From: UBA7985 sp002690455
Lineage (GTDB): Bacteria > Pseudomonadota > Alphaproteobacteria > UBA7985
Length of the DNA stretch: 64,000 bases
Assembly: GCA_965662775.1 (NCBI GenBank)
Contig: CBFIIW010000015.1
Location: 1 to 64,000, forward strand
Direction of reading: 5' to 3'
Positions 33,231 to 42,971 of the stretch are shown one piece after another; the stretch's first letter is position 1, and the number at the start of each line of letters is the position of its first letter. The notes beneath the pieces were generated by a model. That model was not told the DNA's origin. It saw only the letters and a list, made by a program, of their open reading frames with translations, and ran no database searches. The position numbers were made by a program, and so were the translations under genes.

Positions 33231-35495
33231 TCAGGTGCCCATGCCCCTTGTTTTGACTTCGGCCCCTGTTTGGTTGGCGAGGTTGGGCTTGATGTTGTTC
33301 TTAACTTTATTTTTGCCCTTTATCTTTCCTTTGCCCTTTCCCTTTCCGCTGCTGCCAGCGCGCCCTCGCCCGGACAGGCTTGGATTTTCCATGAAATATT
33401 GATGGCTGGAAATGGACTTCGAGGCTTCGGCTGTGCGATGGACATAACTGCCGTCGGACCGCAGGACCCATGTGTTAGCGGTATCCCGCAGATTAGTCAT
33501 CATGATCTCGTCGAGAATCTGCTGGTGCACGGTTTCATTGAGGATTGGGATTAGGGTTTCGACCCGTCGGTTTATGTTGCGTGGCATCCAGTCAGCCGAG
33601 GAAATGAACACGCGCGCTTGGCGTGACGGCAGGGTCGCGCCGTTCGCAAAGCAACAGATGCGGGAGTGTTCCAGGAAACGACCGATGATAGAGGTGACGG
33701 AGATGGTTTCCGAAAGCCCTTTGATCCCTGGTCGCAGGCAGCAGATGCCCCTGATGACCAGCTCGATCTTCACACCGGCCTGAGAGGCGACATAGAGGGC
33801 GTCAATGATCTCCGGATCGACCAGAGAATTCATTTTTGCCCAGATCCCGGACGGCTCACCCGCCCGCGCAGCAGCAGTCTCCCCGTTAATCGCGTCCATC
33901 AGCGTTTCGCGCATATTCAGTGGCGCCAGCGAAAGCCGGTTCATCGCTGATGGGACGGCGTAGGAGGTCATATAGTTAAACAGCCGCCCTGCATCCTGCG
34001 CGAATTCGACATCATCGGTGAAGTAAGACAAATCCGTGTAGATGCGCGCGGTGATTGGGTGGTAGTTGCCAGTGCCGAAGTGGCAGTAGGTGCGCATACC
34101 CCCGGCTTCCCGGCGCGCCACGAGACTGACCTTGGCGTGGGTCTTCAGTTCGAGGAAGCCATAGACGACTTGTACGCCTGCGCGTTCCATGTCCCGCGCC
34201 CAGCGGATGTTGGCTTCTTCGTCGAAGCGAGCCTTGAGTTCGACCAGCGCAGTAACCGATTTGCCGGCTTCAGCCGCTTGCTTGAGCGCCGAGATGATCG
34301 GGCTATCGTTCGATGTCCGATAGAGCGTCTGCTTGATTGCCACAACATCGGGGTCAGCGGCGGCTTGATGGAGGAAACGCACCACCACGTCGAAGCTCTC
34401 GAACGGATGGTGGATGACAAAATCCTTAGCCCGGATCGCGGCGAAGCAGTCGCCGTCGAAGTCACGCACGCGGTCGGGGTAGCGGGGTTCGTAGGGCTGG
34501 AATTTGAGCTCAGGACGGTCGATGTCGCAGATTTCGCTGAGCTGAGCGAGGTTGATATCGCGGCCCATGCGAACGCAGTCCTCTTGTTCAAGCCCAAATT
34601 CTTCAAGCAGTGCAGTCACCAGATGATCAGGCACACGGTCGTCAACGTTGATCGAAACCGAGTCACCCCGCGTTCGCCGCTTGAGGGCGGTTTCAAACAG
34701 CCGAACGAGATCTTCGGCCTCTTCCGCAAGCTCAATGTCACTGTCGCGGAACAGTTGGAAAAACCCGGGATTTTCGACCCGGAACCCGGGGAACAAATGG
34801 TCGAGGTAGATGTGAAGGACCTCGGCCGCGGGAACGATGCGCGAATGCCCCTTTGGGTTGCGGGGCAGTCGGATGAAACCGGGCATATCTGACGGGATCA
34901 TCAGCAGGCCGGTGAAGCGGCGATTGTCGCTTTGCCGGGTCAGTTCCATGACCATGGAAACCGCAAGATTCCGGATGAAGGGAAACGGATGCGAAGGGTC
35001 GACCGAGATCGGTGTCAGCACCGGCAGCCATTCAGTCTCAAAGGTTTCTTCAAGGTGTTGACGTTCACTGTCAGACAATTCGCTGCGGTCGATAATATCG
35101 ATATTTCGCTGCTTCAACTCATTCCGCAAATCGTGCCAGACTTCGAGTTGGCGGAGCTGCAGGTCACGGACCCGTGCGGCGGTCATGGCGACCTGCTGAG
35201 CCGAGGTCAGGCCCTCGGGTGAGTGAGTGTCCATCCGCGCGCGGACCTGTGCCTTGAGTCCGGCGAAGCGCACCATGATGAATTCTTCGAGGTTGGTCGC
35301 CGAAATGGCGACGAAGCGCAGGCGCTCCAACAGCGGATGCTGTTCGCGTTGGGCTTCGGCGAGAACGCGCTCATTGAATCCCAGCCAGGATATCTCCCGA
35401 TTGATGAAGCGCTCAGGTGCATCCATGCCGATCTGTTCAGCCAGCAGCAGGGGTTCCAGATCGTCGCGGTCTGGTGCTGTCAATGGCTTGTCCAT
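33231..35495 (-). CDS. ppk: Polyphosphate kinase 1
   Basis: Ppk1 reversibly transfers ATP gamma-phosphate to polyphosphate, an energy and stress reserve. The start ATG 35495 has GGAGG nearby, giving 754 residues; the frame is open to 35543. RFINREISWLGFNERVLAEA, the PFPFIRNLAVSM block, LKQTLYRTS, ELKTHAKVSLV with the autophosphorylated-His region and HFGTGNYHPITARIYTDL match Ppk1 in order. The last 40 residues are a Lys/Gly repeat tail (GKGKGKGKIKGKNKVKNN) absent from typical Ppk1. The MATE gene ends about 30 bp upstream and ppx follows. Confidence 0.97.
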   Translation of the reverse strand: MDKPLTAPDRDDLEPLLLAEQIGMDAPERFINREISWLGFNERVLAEAQREQHPLLERLRFVAISATNLEEFIMVRFAGLKAQVRARMDTHSPEGLTSAQQVAMTAARVRDLQLRQLEVWHDLRNELKQRNIDIIDRSELSDSERQHLEETFETEWLPVLTPISVDPSHPFPFIRNLAVSMVMELTRQSDNRRFTGLLMIPSDMPGFIRLPRNPKGHSRIVPAAEVLHIYLDHLFPGFRVENPGFFQLFRDSDIELAEEAEDLVRLFETALKRRTRGDSVSINVDDRVPDHLVTALLEEFGLEQEDCVRMGRDINLAQLSEICDIDRPELKFQPYEPRYPDRVRDFDGDCFAAIRAKDFVIHHPFESFDVVVRFLHQAAADPDVVAIKQTLYRTSNDSPIISALKQAAEAGKSVTALVELKARFDEEANIRWARDMERAGVQVVYGFLELKTHAKVSLVARREAGGMRTYCHFGTGNYHPITARIYTDLSYFTDDVEFAQDAGRLFNYMTSYAVPSAMNRLSLAPLNMRETLMDAINGETAAARAGEPSGIWAKMNSLVDPEIIDALYVASQAGVKIELVIRGICCLRPGIKGLSETISVTSIIGRFLEHSRICCFANGATLPSRQARVFISSADWMPRNINRRVETLIPILNETVHQQILDEIMMTNLRDTANTWVLRSDGSYVHRTAEASKSISSHQYFMENPSLSGRGRAGSSGKGKGKGKIKGKNKVKNNIKPNLANQTGAEVKTRGMGT

Positions 35496-35523
35496 ATGGC
35501 TTCCCCCTCCGTTAATGCGGTTA

Positions 35524-37083
35524 TCAGGCGGTCGGGGTAGCAAACTCCCGACTGATGACGCGTTTCATGCGTCCGGGAGTATACCACAGGGCGAACAGGC
35601 CACAGCCCCACGCCACTGCACCGTAACCGATCCAAAAGGCAAATAAGTTACCCGGCGCCAATCGCGCAACCAGGAGGTAGACGATAAACGGCCCAGCAAC
35701 CAGCCGGACGCAATTGATGAGCATGGCGAAAAGCGGCCGTTTCATGCCCTGCAGCGTCCCGGAATTCATGAATACCAGCGCAAAGGCAGGGAGAAGGAAG
35801 GCCGAAACTGACAGCATGCCCGATGACACCTGCAGGGTTTCGTCCGACCTGTTGATCCAAGATGGGAACAGACTGTGACCAGCAAATTGGATGACCATAC
35901 CGATGAGAGTGATGACGAGTGCACTGACCAGCGCCAACCGGTAAGCACGCCAGATCCGCTCTTCCTTGCGGGCTCCGAGATTGTTACCGACAATGGAGAT
36001 CAGCGCCAGTTCCAACCCAATGACAGGCAGCAGCAGGAGCTGTTCGATCCGGGCAGCGTTCATGTAGCCGTTGACGGCTGCTTCACCTGCCTCAGCCGGG
36101 GACATGGTTGCGAGGAGGACGCTCCCGGCCTGTTTGGCGATTTCAGGCACGAAGAACTGGATCGAGATGAAGCCGCCAGCAATCAGCAGCATGTTCACGG
36201 CGGCGGGAACGCCTTGGCCGATCACTTGGCTGAGCAGGGGCCAGAACGGGACGAATTCTCGCAGCTTCAAGCCCTCGAAGATCCCGGTCCGGAGCGCCAC
36301 GATCATAACCACGGCAGCGCCTGCAAGCTGTGTAAAGACGGTCGCCCAAGCCAGGCCGGCCACGCCCAATTCAGGCAGGAAGTTCGGTAGATCAACGCTG
36401 AGGCCATAGAGGCTGAATGGCGTGCCGCCAAAGACAAGGATGGGGTCGAGGATCAGGTTGGCAAAAAAGGCTACGACCTGAACGATACCGAAGGTAGTGA
36501 AATCGCCTTTTGCGCTGAGGATGGCGTTGAACACGGAAATCACGATCAGCACCGGAGCAAGAAAAACAATGGGGTAGATGTAGGCCAGTCCGAGGCGCAC
36601 TGCCTCTGCATTCCCGCCGGACAACACGTCGTAGTAGAGCGCGAGAACCGTGCCTTCGCGACCAGGCACCGGGAACGCAACAGCAAACAGGAACAGCGAG
36701 ATTCCAACCAAAACGCCTGCAATCATCGCCTGCGCAACGATATGCCGCGCGCGGTCCTGATCCTTGCCGCCTAGTGCGTTGGCGACCAGTGCGGTTGTCC
36801 CTTGCATCAGCCCGATAGAGAAGGCCTGCATCAGGAAGAACGGACCGAAAGAGCGCGCTAGTGCAGCGCCGGTAGCATTCGCAGCCTCTCCTGCGACCGG
36901 ATATTGGTTCGCCCAGATCGTGTCGACTAGATTGTAGGCGATCATGAAGAAGAACCCGATCCCTGCGGGCAGGGCCAGCATAATCAAGAGGCGGCCGATG
37001 GGGTCTTGGGTCAGGTCAGGGCCTCGGCGTTTGGCGGCCGTGGACGCCGCCTCGGGCCAGGTTTTATTCGCTTTCGCCGTCAT
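35524..37083 (-). CDS. MATE family efflux transporter
   Basis: The 519-residue protein is a 12-helix MATE exporter that uses a cation gradient. Family features are DPIGRLLIMLALPAGIGF (26-43), NLVDTIWANQYPV (51-63), LVANALGGKDQDRARHIV and the halved repeat LISIVGNNLGARKEERIWRA. The substrate is not predictable; candidates include drugs and cationic compounds. It runs toward ppk on the minus strand and may share its transcript. Confidence 0.9.
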   Translation of the reverse strand: MTAKANKTWPEAASTAAKRRGPDLTQDPIGRLLIMLALPAGIGFFFMIAYNLVDTIWANQYPVAGEAANATGAALARSFGPFFLMQAFSIGLMQGTTALVANALGGKDQDRARHIVAQAMIAGVLVGISLFLFAVAFPVPGREGTVLALYYDVLSGGNAEAVRLGLAYIYPIVFLAPVLIVISVFNAILSAKGDFTTFGIVQVVAFFANLILDPILVFGGTPFSLYGLSVDLPNFLPELGVAGLAWATVFTQLAGAAVVMIVALRTGIFEGLKLREFVPFWPLLSQVIGQGVPAAVNMLLIAGGFISIQFFVPEIAKQAGSVLLATMSPAEAGEAAVNGYMNAARIEQLLLLPVIGLELALISIVGNNLGARKEERIWRAYRLALVSALVITLIGMVIQFAGHSLFPSWINRSDETLQVSSGMLSVSAFLLPAFALVFMNSGTLQGMKRPLFAMLINCVRLVAGPFIVYLLVARLAPGNLFAFWIGYGAVAWGCGLFALWYTPGRMKRVISREFATPTA

Positions 37084-37205
37084 GGGTGGTCCTGAAAAAG
37101 AGGGGTGCGGGCATAGCCCTGCTTGACCTCTAGAAGTAGATTACAGGCTTCGAGTTACAACAGAGAATTCGTGGCGGCTGCAATGATTCAGCAAGCCTTC
37201 GGCAG

Positions 37206-38381
37206 CTACAGGGCGGCGGTATAGATCGCCAGTGCGGCTTCGTACGTCATCTCCCTTGGGTTGTTCTGCAGCAAACGCGTCTGTTTCATTGCATCTTCGG
37301 CCAGTTTCGGCAGATCATTGTGGGAAATGCCAACTGCACGCAGGCTGGGGTCAACACCGCAATCGGCCGTCAGTTGCACCATGAAGTCGATGAAAGTTCC
37401 AGCGCGCGCCGTATCGCTCTTGGTTTGTTCAGCCGCCTCAGGAACCAGAAGCGCCGCCAGATCGGCGTAGAGCGCGGGGCTGGTTTCGGCATTGAAGCGC
37501 AGCACGGGCGCCAGGACTTGCGTATTCGAGAGACCGTGGGGAACGTGAAACAATGCGCCAATCGGATAGGCCAGCGCGTGGACCGCGGCAACCGGCGCAT
37601 TGGCAAAGGCCTGTCCGGCCAGCATTGCCCCCAACAGCATGTCGCCCCGGGCTGTCAGATCGCTGCCGTCTTTCATGGCGCGGGGCAGGCCGCCGGCCAG
37701 CAGCTTGAGTGCTTGCTGAGCAAGATTGTCAGAGATGGGGTTTTTCCGAACCCGGCTGGTATAGGCTTCGATGGCGTGAACCATGGCATCGATACCGGTG
37801 TGGGCCGTGACATGGGGTGGCAGGCCGCATGTCAGCCGCGGATCAAGCACGGCACCATCGGCATAGAGGACGGGATCGACAACACCGAGCTTCATTTCTG
37901 CACCGACGGTCACGATTGCGATCGGCGTGACCTCCGAACCTGTACCGGCGGTCGTAGGTACCTGAAACAGTGGCAATCGCCCGCCAGGAACACGGCTGCG
38001 GTCGACTTGCGAGACCCCGTACATCTCGCGCAGCGGTTGCTGGGCGCGGACGAGCAGAGCAACCAGCTTGGCGGTGTCCATGGGACTGCCACCGCCAAAG
38101 CCGACTATAGCCTCCGCCTTGAAATCTCTTGCGGCCTTAACGGCGGACAGGACTTTAGTTTCCGGCGGGTCAGCTTCAACGTCGTCGTAAATTGCGACGG
38201 TCAGGCCACGGGCCTCAAGTCCAGCCACTACCGGTCCAACCAGCCCGGCACCGACAACGCCCGGGTCGGTAATCAGCATCAGCCGCCGAGCGCCGTAACC
38301 CTCGACCATCGGCGCCAGTGCTTCGGCCGCCGACTCGCCGAACCTCAGGTTTGGTACGGTCTGGAATGAAAAGACTGACAT
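37206..38381 (-). CDS. Iron-containing alcohol dehydrogenase
   Basis: This NAD(P)-dependent family III alcohol dehydrogenase oxidises alcohols or reduces aldehydes. The 391-residue protein has GFGGGSPMDTAKLVAL (93-108), TTAGTGSEVTPIAIV (143-157), the metal ligands in HTGIDAMVHAIEAYTS and FANAPVAAVHALAYPIG, and HGLSNTQVL. All key histidines are present. The physiological substrate is unclear. It diverges from the nitronate monooxygenase with a 90-bp shared promoter region. Confidence 0.94.
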   Translation of the reverse strand: MSVFSFQTVPNLRFGESAAEALAPMVEGYGARRLMLITDPGVVGAGLVGPVVAGLEARGLTVAIYDDVEADPPETKVLSAVKAARDFKAEAIVGFGGGSPMDTAKLVALLVRAQQPLREMYGVSQVDRSRVPGGRLPLFQVPTTAGTGSEVTPIAIVTVGAEMKLGVVDPVLYADGAVLDPRLTCGLPPHVTAHTGIDAMVHAIEAYTSRVRKNPISDNLAQQALKLLAGGLPRAMKDGSDLTARGDMLLGAMLAGQAFANAPVAAVHALAYPIGALFHVPHGLSNTQVLAPVLRFNAETSPALYADLAALLVPEAAEQTKSDTARAGTFIDFMVQLTADCGVDPSLRAVGISHNDLPKLAEDAMKQTRLLQNNPREMTYEAALAIYTAAL

Positions 38382-38471
38382 CGACCTTGCTCCCGGTTTG
38401 TTAGAGCTTAATTTTTAACGGATACATGTCACGCAGTACGCGATAGACGATACCCGAGGAGGCCCCATACT

Positions 38472-39446
38472 ATGGGTGAACCATTGCCTGTCGATCTCCG
38501 GCAACGACTAAGAGACTTTCCTGTGATCGGCGCACCGCTGTTTATCATTTCAAACCCGGATCTGGTTCTTGAGCAATGCAAGAACGGCGTCGTTGGGTCG
38601 TTTCCGGCACTCAATGCACGCCCAGAGGCCACCTTGGATGAGTGGCTTGCTCGGATCACTGAGGAGTTGGACGCCTTTAACGCAGCCAATCCAGACCGCC
38701 CCGCTGCGCCTTTTGCGGTCAATCAGATTTGTCATCCATCGAATAACCGGCTAGAGCACGACGTCCAGATGTGCGTCAAATACCAGGTGCCGGTGGTGAT
38801 CACTTCGCTCAATCCACCCAAAGAGGTGGTGCAGGCGGTGCACTCCTACGGTGGTATCATTATGCATGACATTATCTCTATTCGGCATGCTGAGAAAGCG
38901 CTGGAGCAGGGGGTGGATGGCCTTATCTGTGTTGCCGCAGGTGCGGGCGGACACGCTGGCATGCTTTCGCCCTTCGCGCTCATTCGCGAGATCCGCAGTT
39001 TCTTCGACGGACCCGTTGCGCTGTCCGGGGCAATCTCCTCTGGCGATGCCGTGCTGGCAGCGCAGGCGATGGGCGCTGACTTTGCCTACATCGGCACCCG
39101 CTTCATCGCCACCGAGGAGGCGCAGGCCGACCCGGACTACAAGCAGATGATCGTCGATTCTGCCGCAAAGGATGTTGTTTACACGAACCTGTTCACTGGG
39201 GTTGCGGGCAACTATCTGTCCAAGTCGGTTGAAAGGGCCGGTCTGGACCCCCGCAATTTGCCCGTGGCCGATAAGTCGAAGATGAATTTTGGCTCAGGTG
39301 GAAACACAAAAGCCAAGGCCTGGCGGGATATCTGGGGCGCAGGCCAAGGAGTCGGGAACATCACCGAAGCCGGCCCGGTGGCGGAGGTGATCGATACATT
39401 GAAGGCCGAGTACGCCGCCGCCCGAGCCCACCTAGTTGGCCATTAG
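38472..39446 (+). CDS. Nitronate monooxygenase
   Basis: This FMN-dependent enzyme of the 2-nitropropane dioxygenase family oxidises toxic nitronates such as propionate-3-nitronate. The 324-residue protein has GAPLFIISNPDLV (19-31), GVDGLICVAAGAGGHAG with the catalytic-type His, and SGAISSGDAVLAAQAMGADFAYIGTRFIAT, which binds phosphate of FMN. Its 3' end overlaps the convergent DUF192 gene by 15 bp. Confidence 0.92.
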   Translation: MGEPLPVDLRQRLRDFPVIGAPLFIISNPDLVLEQCKNGVVGSFPALNARPEATLDEWLARITEELDAFNAANPDRPAAPFAVNQICHPSNNRLEHDVQMCVKYQVPVVITSLNPPKEVVQAVHSYGGIIMHDIISIRHAEKALEQGVDGLICVAAGAGGHAGMLSPFALIREIRSFFDGPVALSGAISSGDAVLAAQAMGADFAYIGTRFIATEEAQADPDYKQMIVDSAAKDVVYTNLFTGVAGNYLSKSVERAGLDPRNLPVADKSKMNFGSGGNTKAKAWRDIWGAGQGVGNITEAGPVAEVIDTLKAEYAAARAHLVGH

Positions 39447-39995
39447 CGCGTCGAGACGTTCGAGGTAGTCGATCGTTTTAGGGCCAAACTCAAACAGGGT
39501 GTCCGCATCGATCCCAAGTGCTGCCGCTTCCCCGCCATCGATTTCCAGCACGAAGCGGGCCGGGCCTTCAGACGGCCTGGACGTTCGCGACAGGGGCGTG
39601 GCCTCCCGCTGGATACTGACCAGCTTCGCGTCCGCGCTGATGAAAATCATATCCAAAGGGATGAGTGTGTTTGCCATCCAGAACGCCTGCATCTGTTCTC
39701 GTTGAAATATGAAGAGCATGCCTTTGCTCACGCCCAGAACCGGCCGGTACATGAGCCCGCGCGCGTGCTGTTGGGGCGTGGTTGCGACTTCGATGTCGAA
39801 GACAAAGCGCCCGTTCTCTGTGGTGATGGTGAGAATATCCATGCCAAAGGCCATGGGTTCCACGCCTTCGGGCAGTTGGGCGGTAGATTGTGCCTGAACC
39901 GGGGGCAGCAGACCCACGGCGAGCAGGCACCACAGACCGAAAGTGATCCGAGCGAACATTTGCAACCGCATCAGGAGGCTTCCTCGCAGGTTCAT
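39432..39995 (-). CDS. DUF192 family secreted protein
   Basis: The 187-residue protein has a signal peptide (about 9-36, FARITFGLWCLLAVGLLPPVQAQ) and the DUF192 domain: EVATTPQQHARGLMYRP (69-85), GMLFIFQREQMQAFWMANTLIPLDMIFI and LEIDGGEAAALGI. Family members are small periplasmic beta-rich proteins of unknown function. An alternative ATG at residue 9 would also give a complete signal. It overlaps the nitronate monooxygenase tail by 15 bp. Confidence 0.88.
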   Translation of the reverse strand: MNLRGSLLMRLQMFARITFGLWCLLAVGLLPPVQAQSTAQLPEGVEPMAFGMDILTITTENGRFVFDIEVATTPQQHARGLMYRPVLGVSKGMLFIFQREQMQAFWMANTLIPLDMIFISADAKLVSIQREATPLSRTSRPSEGPARFVLEIDGGEAAALGIDADTLFEFGPKTIDYLERLDALMAN

Positions 39996-40106
39996 TCATG
40001 CCCCTCTCTACGCTTTATCTGACAGAAACGCACATGAAGTTTGCGTGACGTCGGAGCAACTAACGTTTTGCATTCGCATCGGTCTGGTTTACCAAAGGTG
40101 TAATAG

Positions 40107-40200
40107 ACGCAGGGGAGCACTTCCCACACAGGAAAGTGCTGAGAGGCGGTGCGCCGCGACCCTAAACACCTGATCGAGTTCGGACTCGCGGAGGGAGCGT
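40107..40200 (+). promoter_or_regulatory. TPP riboswitch (THI element)
   Basis: The TPP-binding core is clear: GGGGAGC (40112-40118), CTGAGA (40139-40144), GACCC (40158-40162) and CACCTGATC (40167-40175), closed by ACGC (40107-40110) with GCGT (40197-40200). The Shine-Dalgarno GGAGGGA (40190-40196) and the GTG start of the next gene (40199) are part of or adjacent to the closing stem, so TPP binding should hide them and block translation. There is no terminator stem, so control looks translational. Confidence 0.95.
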
Positions 40201-40999
40201 GGTGAAAGCACTAAGGGCGGCACGACCGCTCGTCTTATCTGTTGGATTTCTCAGTCTTTGGTGGCTTGCGGCGCTGGCAATTCATGCGGCGACGGGCAAG
40301 GGCCGGTTTCTCCTGCCTTCCCCGGATCTTGTCTGGTCCGCTTTGGCCGAAAACCCTAGCTATTTCATCAAGGGGTTTCGAGTGACCCTGGTCACAGTGG
40401 TATTGGGACTGGTGATCGGCGCGATGCTGGGCCTATGGCTGACGATCCTGCTAGCGCTCTCCCGCGGACTGCGGTTCTGGTTGCTGCCATTGTTGGTCAT
40501 CTCACAAGCCATACCGGTGTTTGCGCTCGCGCCGCTCCTTGTGCAGTGGCTTGGCTGGGGTTTGGCGCCCAAGGTCGCGATGACGACCCTTATTCTTTTT
40601 TTTCCGGTCACTATGGCCTTCTGGGGTGCGCTTCGCGCCGTCGATCGTGACATCATTGACGCAGCCCGGGTGTTCGGCGCCAACCGCTGGCAGCTGCTGC
40701 GCACGACCTACCTGCCACTGGCGCTGCCCGGTGGGCTGAACGGGCTGAAGTCTGCCGCAGCCATTGCACCCATCGGCGCCTTTATCGGTGAGCTGGTAGG
40801 GGGACAGCAGGTCGGCGGCGCTTATGGCCTTGGCTACATCATCCTCCGTGAACTCAAGATCAACGCTCGCACTGACACCATGATGGTGGCGGTGGTGTTC
40901 ATGATCATTCTTGCGCTTGGGCTCTATGCCCTCGTTTCCCTTGTTGCTTCTCGGGCGTCGGCCTGGGCGGTAAGCGACCTAAAACCACTGGAGTCCTGA
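40199..40999 (+). CDS. thiX: ABC transporter permease for thiamin pyrimidine precursor (ThiX-like)
   Basis: The 266-residue protein is a BPD-type inner-membrane permease (about six helices) with the EAA-like loop RAVDRDIIDAARVFGANRWQL (about 147-167). It closely resembles the TauC/SsuC/ThiX group. Tight TPP riboswitch control and the following ThiY-like binding protein indicate import of a hydroxymethylpyrimidine-type precursor such as N-formyl-aminopyrimidine. Two GTG codons in a row (40199, 40202) are possible starts; both lie inside the riboswitch end. No ATPase gene is adjacent. Confidence 0.88.
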   Translation: MVKALRAARPLVLSVGFLSLWWLAALAIHAATGKGRFLLPSPDLVWSALAENPSYFIKGFRVTLVTVVLGLVIGAMLGLWLTILLALSRGLRFWLLPLLVISQAIPVFALAPLLVQWLGWGLAPKVAMTTLILFFPVTMAFWGALRAVDRDIIDAARVFGANRWQLLRTTYLPLALPGGLNGLKSAAAIAPIGAFIGELVGGQQVGGAYGLGYIILRELKINARTDTMMVAVVFMIILALGLYALVSLVASRASAWAVSDLKPLES

Positions 41000-41002
41000 A
41001 CC

Positions 41003-41968
41003 ATGAAATCCATAAAGCGCTTTGCTATCGCCGGCTTAACCGGGTTCGCTACCTGGGCCAGTCTGCTCGGTACGGCACCTTCCGCGTCAGCCGATCGGGT
41101 TACGATCCTGCTCGATTGGTTCATCAACCCAGATCATGGTCCGCTGTTTGTCGCCGAAGAGCTGGGGCTGTTTGAAGCACAGGGACTGGAGGTCGAGCTG
41201 ATCGAGCCTGCTGACCCTTCGGCGCCCCCTCGTCAGGTCGCCGCCGGTCAGGCTGAGCTGGCAATCTCTTACCAGCCGCAGTTGCATATTCAGGTCGCTG
41301 AAGGTTTGCCGCTCGTTCGGGTTGCGACACTGGTTGCCACACCGCTCAACACGGTGGTGGCGCTCAAAGATGGACCAATCAAGTCGGTTGCTGACCTAAA
41401 GGGCCGAAAGATTGGCTTTTCGGTAGGTGGTTTTGAGGATGCGGTTCTAGGCGCCATGCTAGCGCGCGAGGGCCTTAGCCTCGATGATGTTGAGCTGATC
41501 AATGTCAACTTCTCGCTTAGTCCATCCTTGTACTCGGGTCAGGTCGATGCCGTTGTCGGAGCCTTTCGCAATTTCGAGCTGAACCAGATGGATATTGCGG
41601 GTCGCCCGGGGGTGGCTTTCTACCCTGAGGAAAACGGTGTCCCCGGCTATGACGAGTTGATCCTGGTTGCGGCACAGGATGGCCTGGATAATCCGGCTAT
41701 ACCGCGGGTGATTGCCGCGCTGGAAGCAGCGGTGCAGTTCATGATCAATAACCCGGAAGAAGGCTGGGCGCTTTTCATCAAAGGGCGGGAAGAGTTGCTG
41801 GACAACGAGCTCAACCGCCGCGCTTGGCGCGATACCCTGCCACGCTTTGCCCTGCGCCCTGCTGCCATGGATCGAGGGCGATATACGCGTTTTGAGGCAT
41901 TCCTGATCGAGCAGGGGCTGATCTCTGCCGCGCGCCCGGTGTCCAGCTACGCGGTGGAGTTGGAATAG
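41003..41968 (+). CDS. thiY: ABC transporter substrate-binding protein for thiamin pyrimidine precursor (ThiY-like)
   Basis: The 321-residue periplasmic protein starts 3 bp after thiX. The signal peptide ends near SASA (about residue 30). The mature NMT1/THI5-like domain shows VTILLDWFINPDHGPLFVA (34-52), AAGQAELAISYQPQLHIQVAEG, ADLKGRKIGFSVGGFEDAVL and NVNFSLSPSLYSGQVDAVVG. This is the ThiY pattern and, with the riboswitch and thiX, supports salvage of a thiamin pyrimidine moiety. Confidence 0.92.
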   Translation: MKSIKRFAIAGLTGFATWASLLGTAPSASADRVTILLDWFINPDHGPLFVAEELGLFEAQGLEVELIEPADPSAPPRQVAAGQAELAISYQPQLHIQVAEGLPLVRVATLVATPLNTVVALKDGPIKSVADLKGRKIGFSVGGFEDAVLGAMLAREGLSLDDVELINVNFSLSPSLYSGQVDAVVGAFRNFELNQMDIAGRPGVAFYPEENGVPGYDELILVAAQDGLDNPAIPRVIAALEAAVQFMINNPEEGWALFIKGREELLDNELNRRAWRDTLPRFALRPAAMDRGRYTRFEAFLIEQGLISAARPVSSYAVELE

Positions 41969-42061
41969 ACAACAAAGCTGCTTATGTTTGAAGAGCCGAA
42001 CCCAGAGCGCCGCCCGCCCTATCCTGTGGCTCCGTCAGTTTCAGAACATTCAGGTATCATC

Positions 42062-42889
42062 ATGCAGATCAAAACCATTGTTGTTCATCTTGAAAACGCC
42101 GAGCTCTGCTCCGCGCGACTAGCGACAGCTATTGAAATGGCTGACCGACACGGTGCGCACCTAACCGGCCTGTTCCTGTCGATCGAGGAATTCGACGGAG
42201 ACATCTATGGTCGATCCCGGGGGCGCGGTTTGCGCGGTGCACGCAGCGACCGGCTGGCAGCTGAGTCCGCTCAGGCAAAGGCTGACTTCGAAGGTGCCTG
42301 CAAGGTGGCTGGTCTGGCGTCCTATCGTTTCACCACCGAAATCGGAACCGACGAGCATGATCTGGAGATCCACGCAAGGGCGGCGGACTTGCTCATTGTA
42401 TCGGATGTTCAGGAGCGGACGTTGGAAGACCGCTTCGTGCGCGGTCTGCCAGAGACACTGGCGCTGTCATCCGGTTTACCAGTGCTCGTCTTGCCACAGG
42501 AGTTTGAGGGAGCGTTTAATCCCAAGACAGTGCTTATTGCGTGGAAATCCTCGCGAGAAGCCGTGCGGGCTGTGCGGGATAATCTTGGGCTGTTGCAGGC
42601 GGCTGATTCAGTCATCCTTCTTTGCGTCGGTGATGTTGAAGAAAGCGGACAGTTGCCCGCAGACCAGATCCTCAACTTCCTGAAGCGCCACGGGGTCGAG
42701 GCGCAGGTTCGTCACGACTATGGTGAAACCGCGCCGGGCAAGGTGATCCTTGCCACGGCTCAGGAGATCGGCGCTGGTGCTGTGGTTATGGGGGCTCATG
42801 GTCACCCATCCTGGCGCAATCTGGTGCTTGGCAATACCACCCGCTACGTCCTGCGCCACCATCGTATGCCACTGCTGCTGAGCCATTAG
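42062..42889 (+). CDS. Universal stress protein (two UspA domains)
   Basis: The 275-residue protein starts at ATG 42062, where MQIKTIVVHLENAELCSARL begins the domain; the frame is open to 41984. It holds two tandem UspA folds, the second ending in the ATP-binding pattern GAVVMGAHGHPSWRNLVLGNTTRYVLRHHRMPLL. Usp proteins help cells survive stress or growth arrest. It lies 93 bp after thiY, but a thiamin role is not implied. Confidence 0.9.
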   Translation: MQIKTIVVHLENAELCSARLATAIEMADRHGAHLTGLFLSIEEFDGDIYGRSRGRGLRGARSDRLAAESAQAKADFEGACKVAGLASYRFTTEIGTDEHDLEIHARAADLLIVSDVQERTLEDRFVRGLPETLALSSGLPVLVLPQEFEGAFNPKTVLIAWKSSREAVRAVRDNLGLLQAADSVILLCVGDVEESGQLPADQILNFLKRHGVEAQVRHDYGETAPGKVILATAQEIGAGAVVMGAHGHPSWRNLVLGNTTRYVLRHHRMPLLLSH

Positions 42890-42971
42890 CGTTCCATTCG
42901 TAGACGGCAGGTGCGTTTCCGGTCTGTCGACAGCTCCTTCACGCGCACGCTGCAGCACTTCGCGCATGACC

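Noticed and set aside
37320..38369. 349-codon plus-strand frame
   Set aside because: It is antisense to the well-supported iron alcohol dehydrogenase and lacks family motifs.
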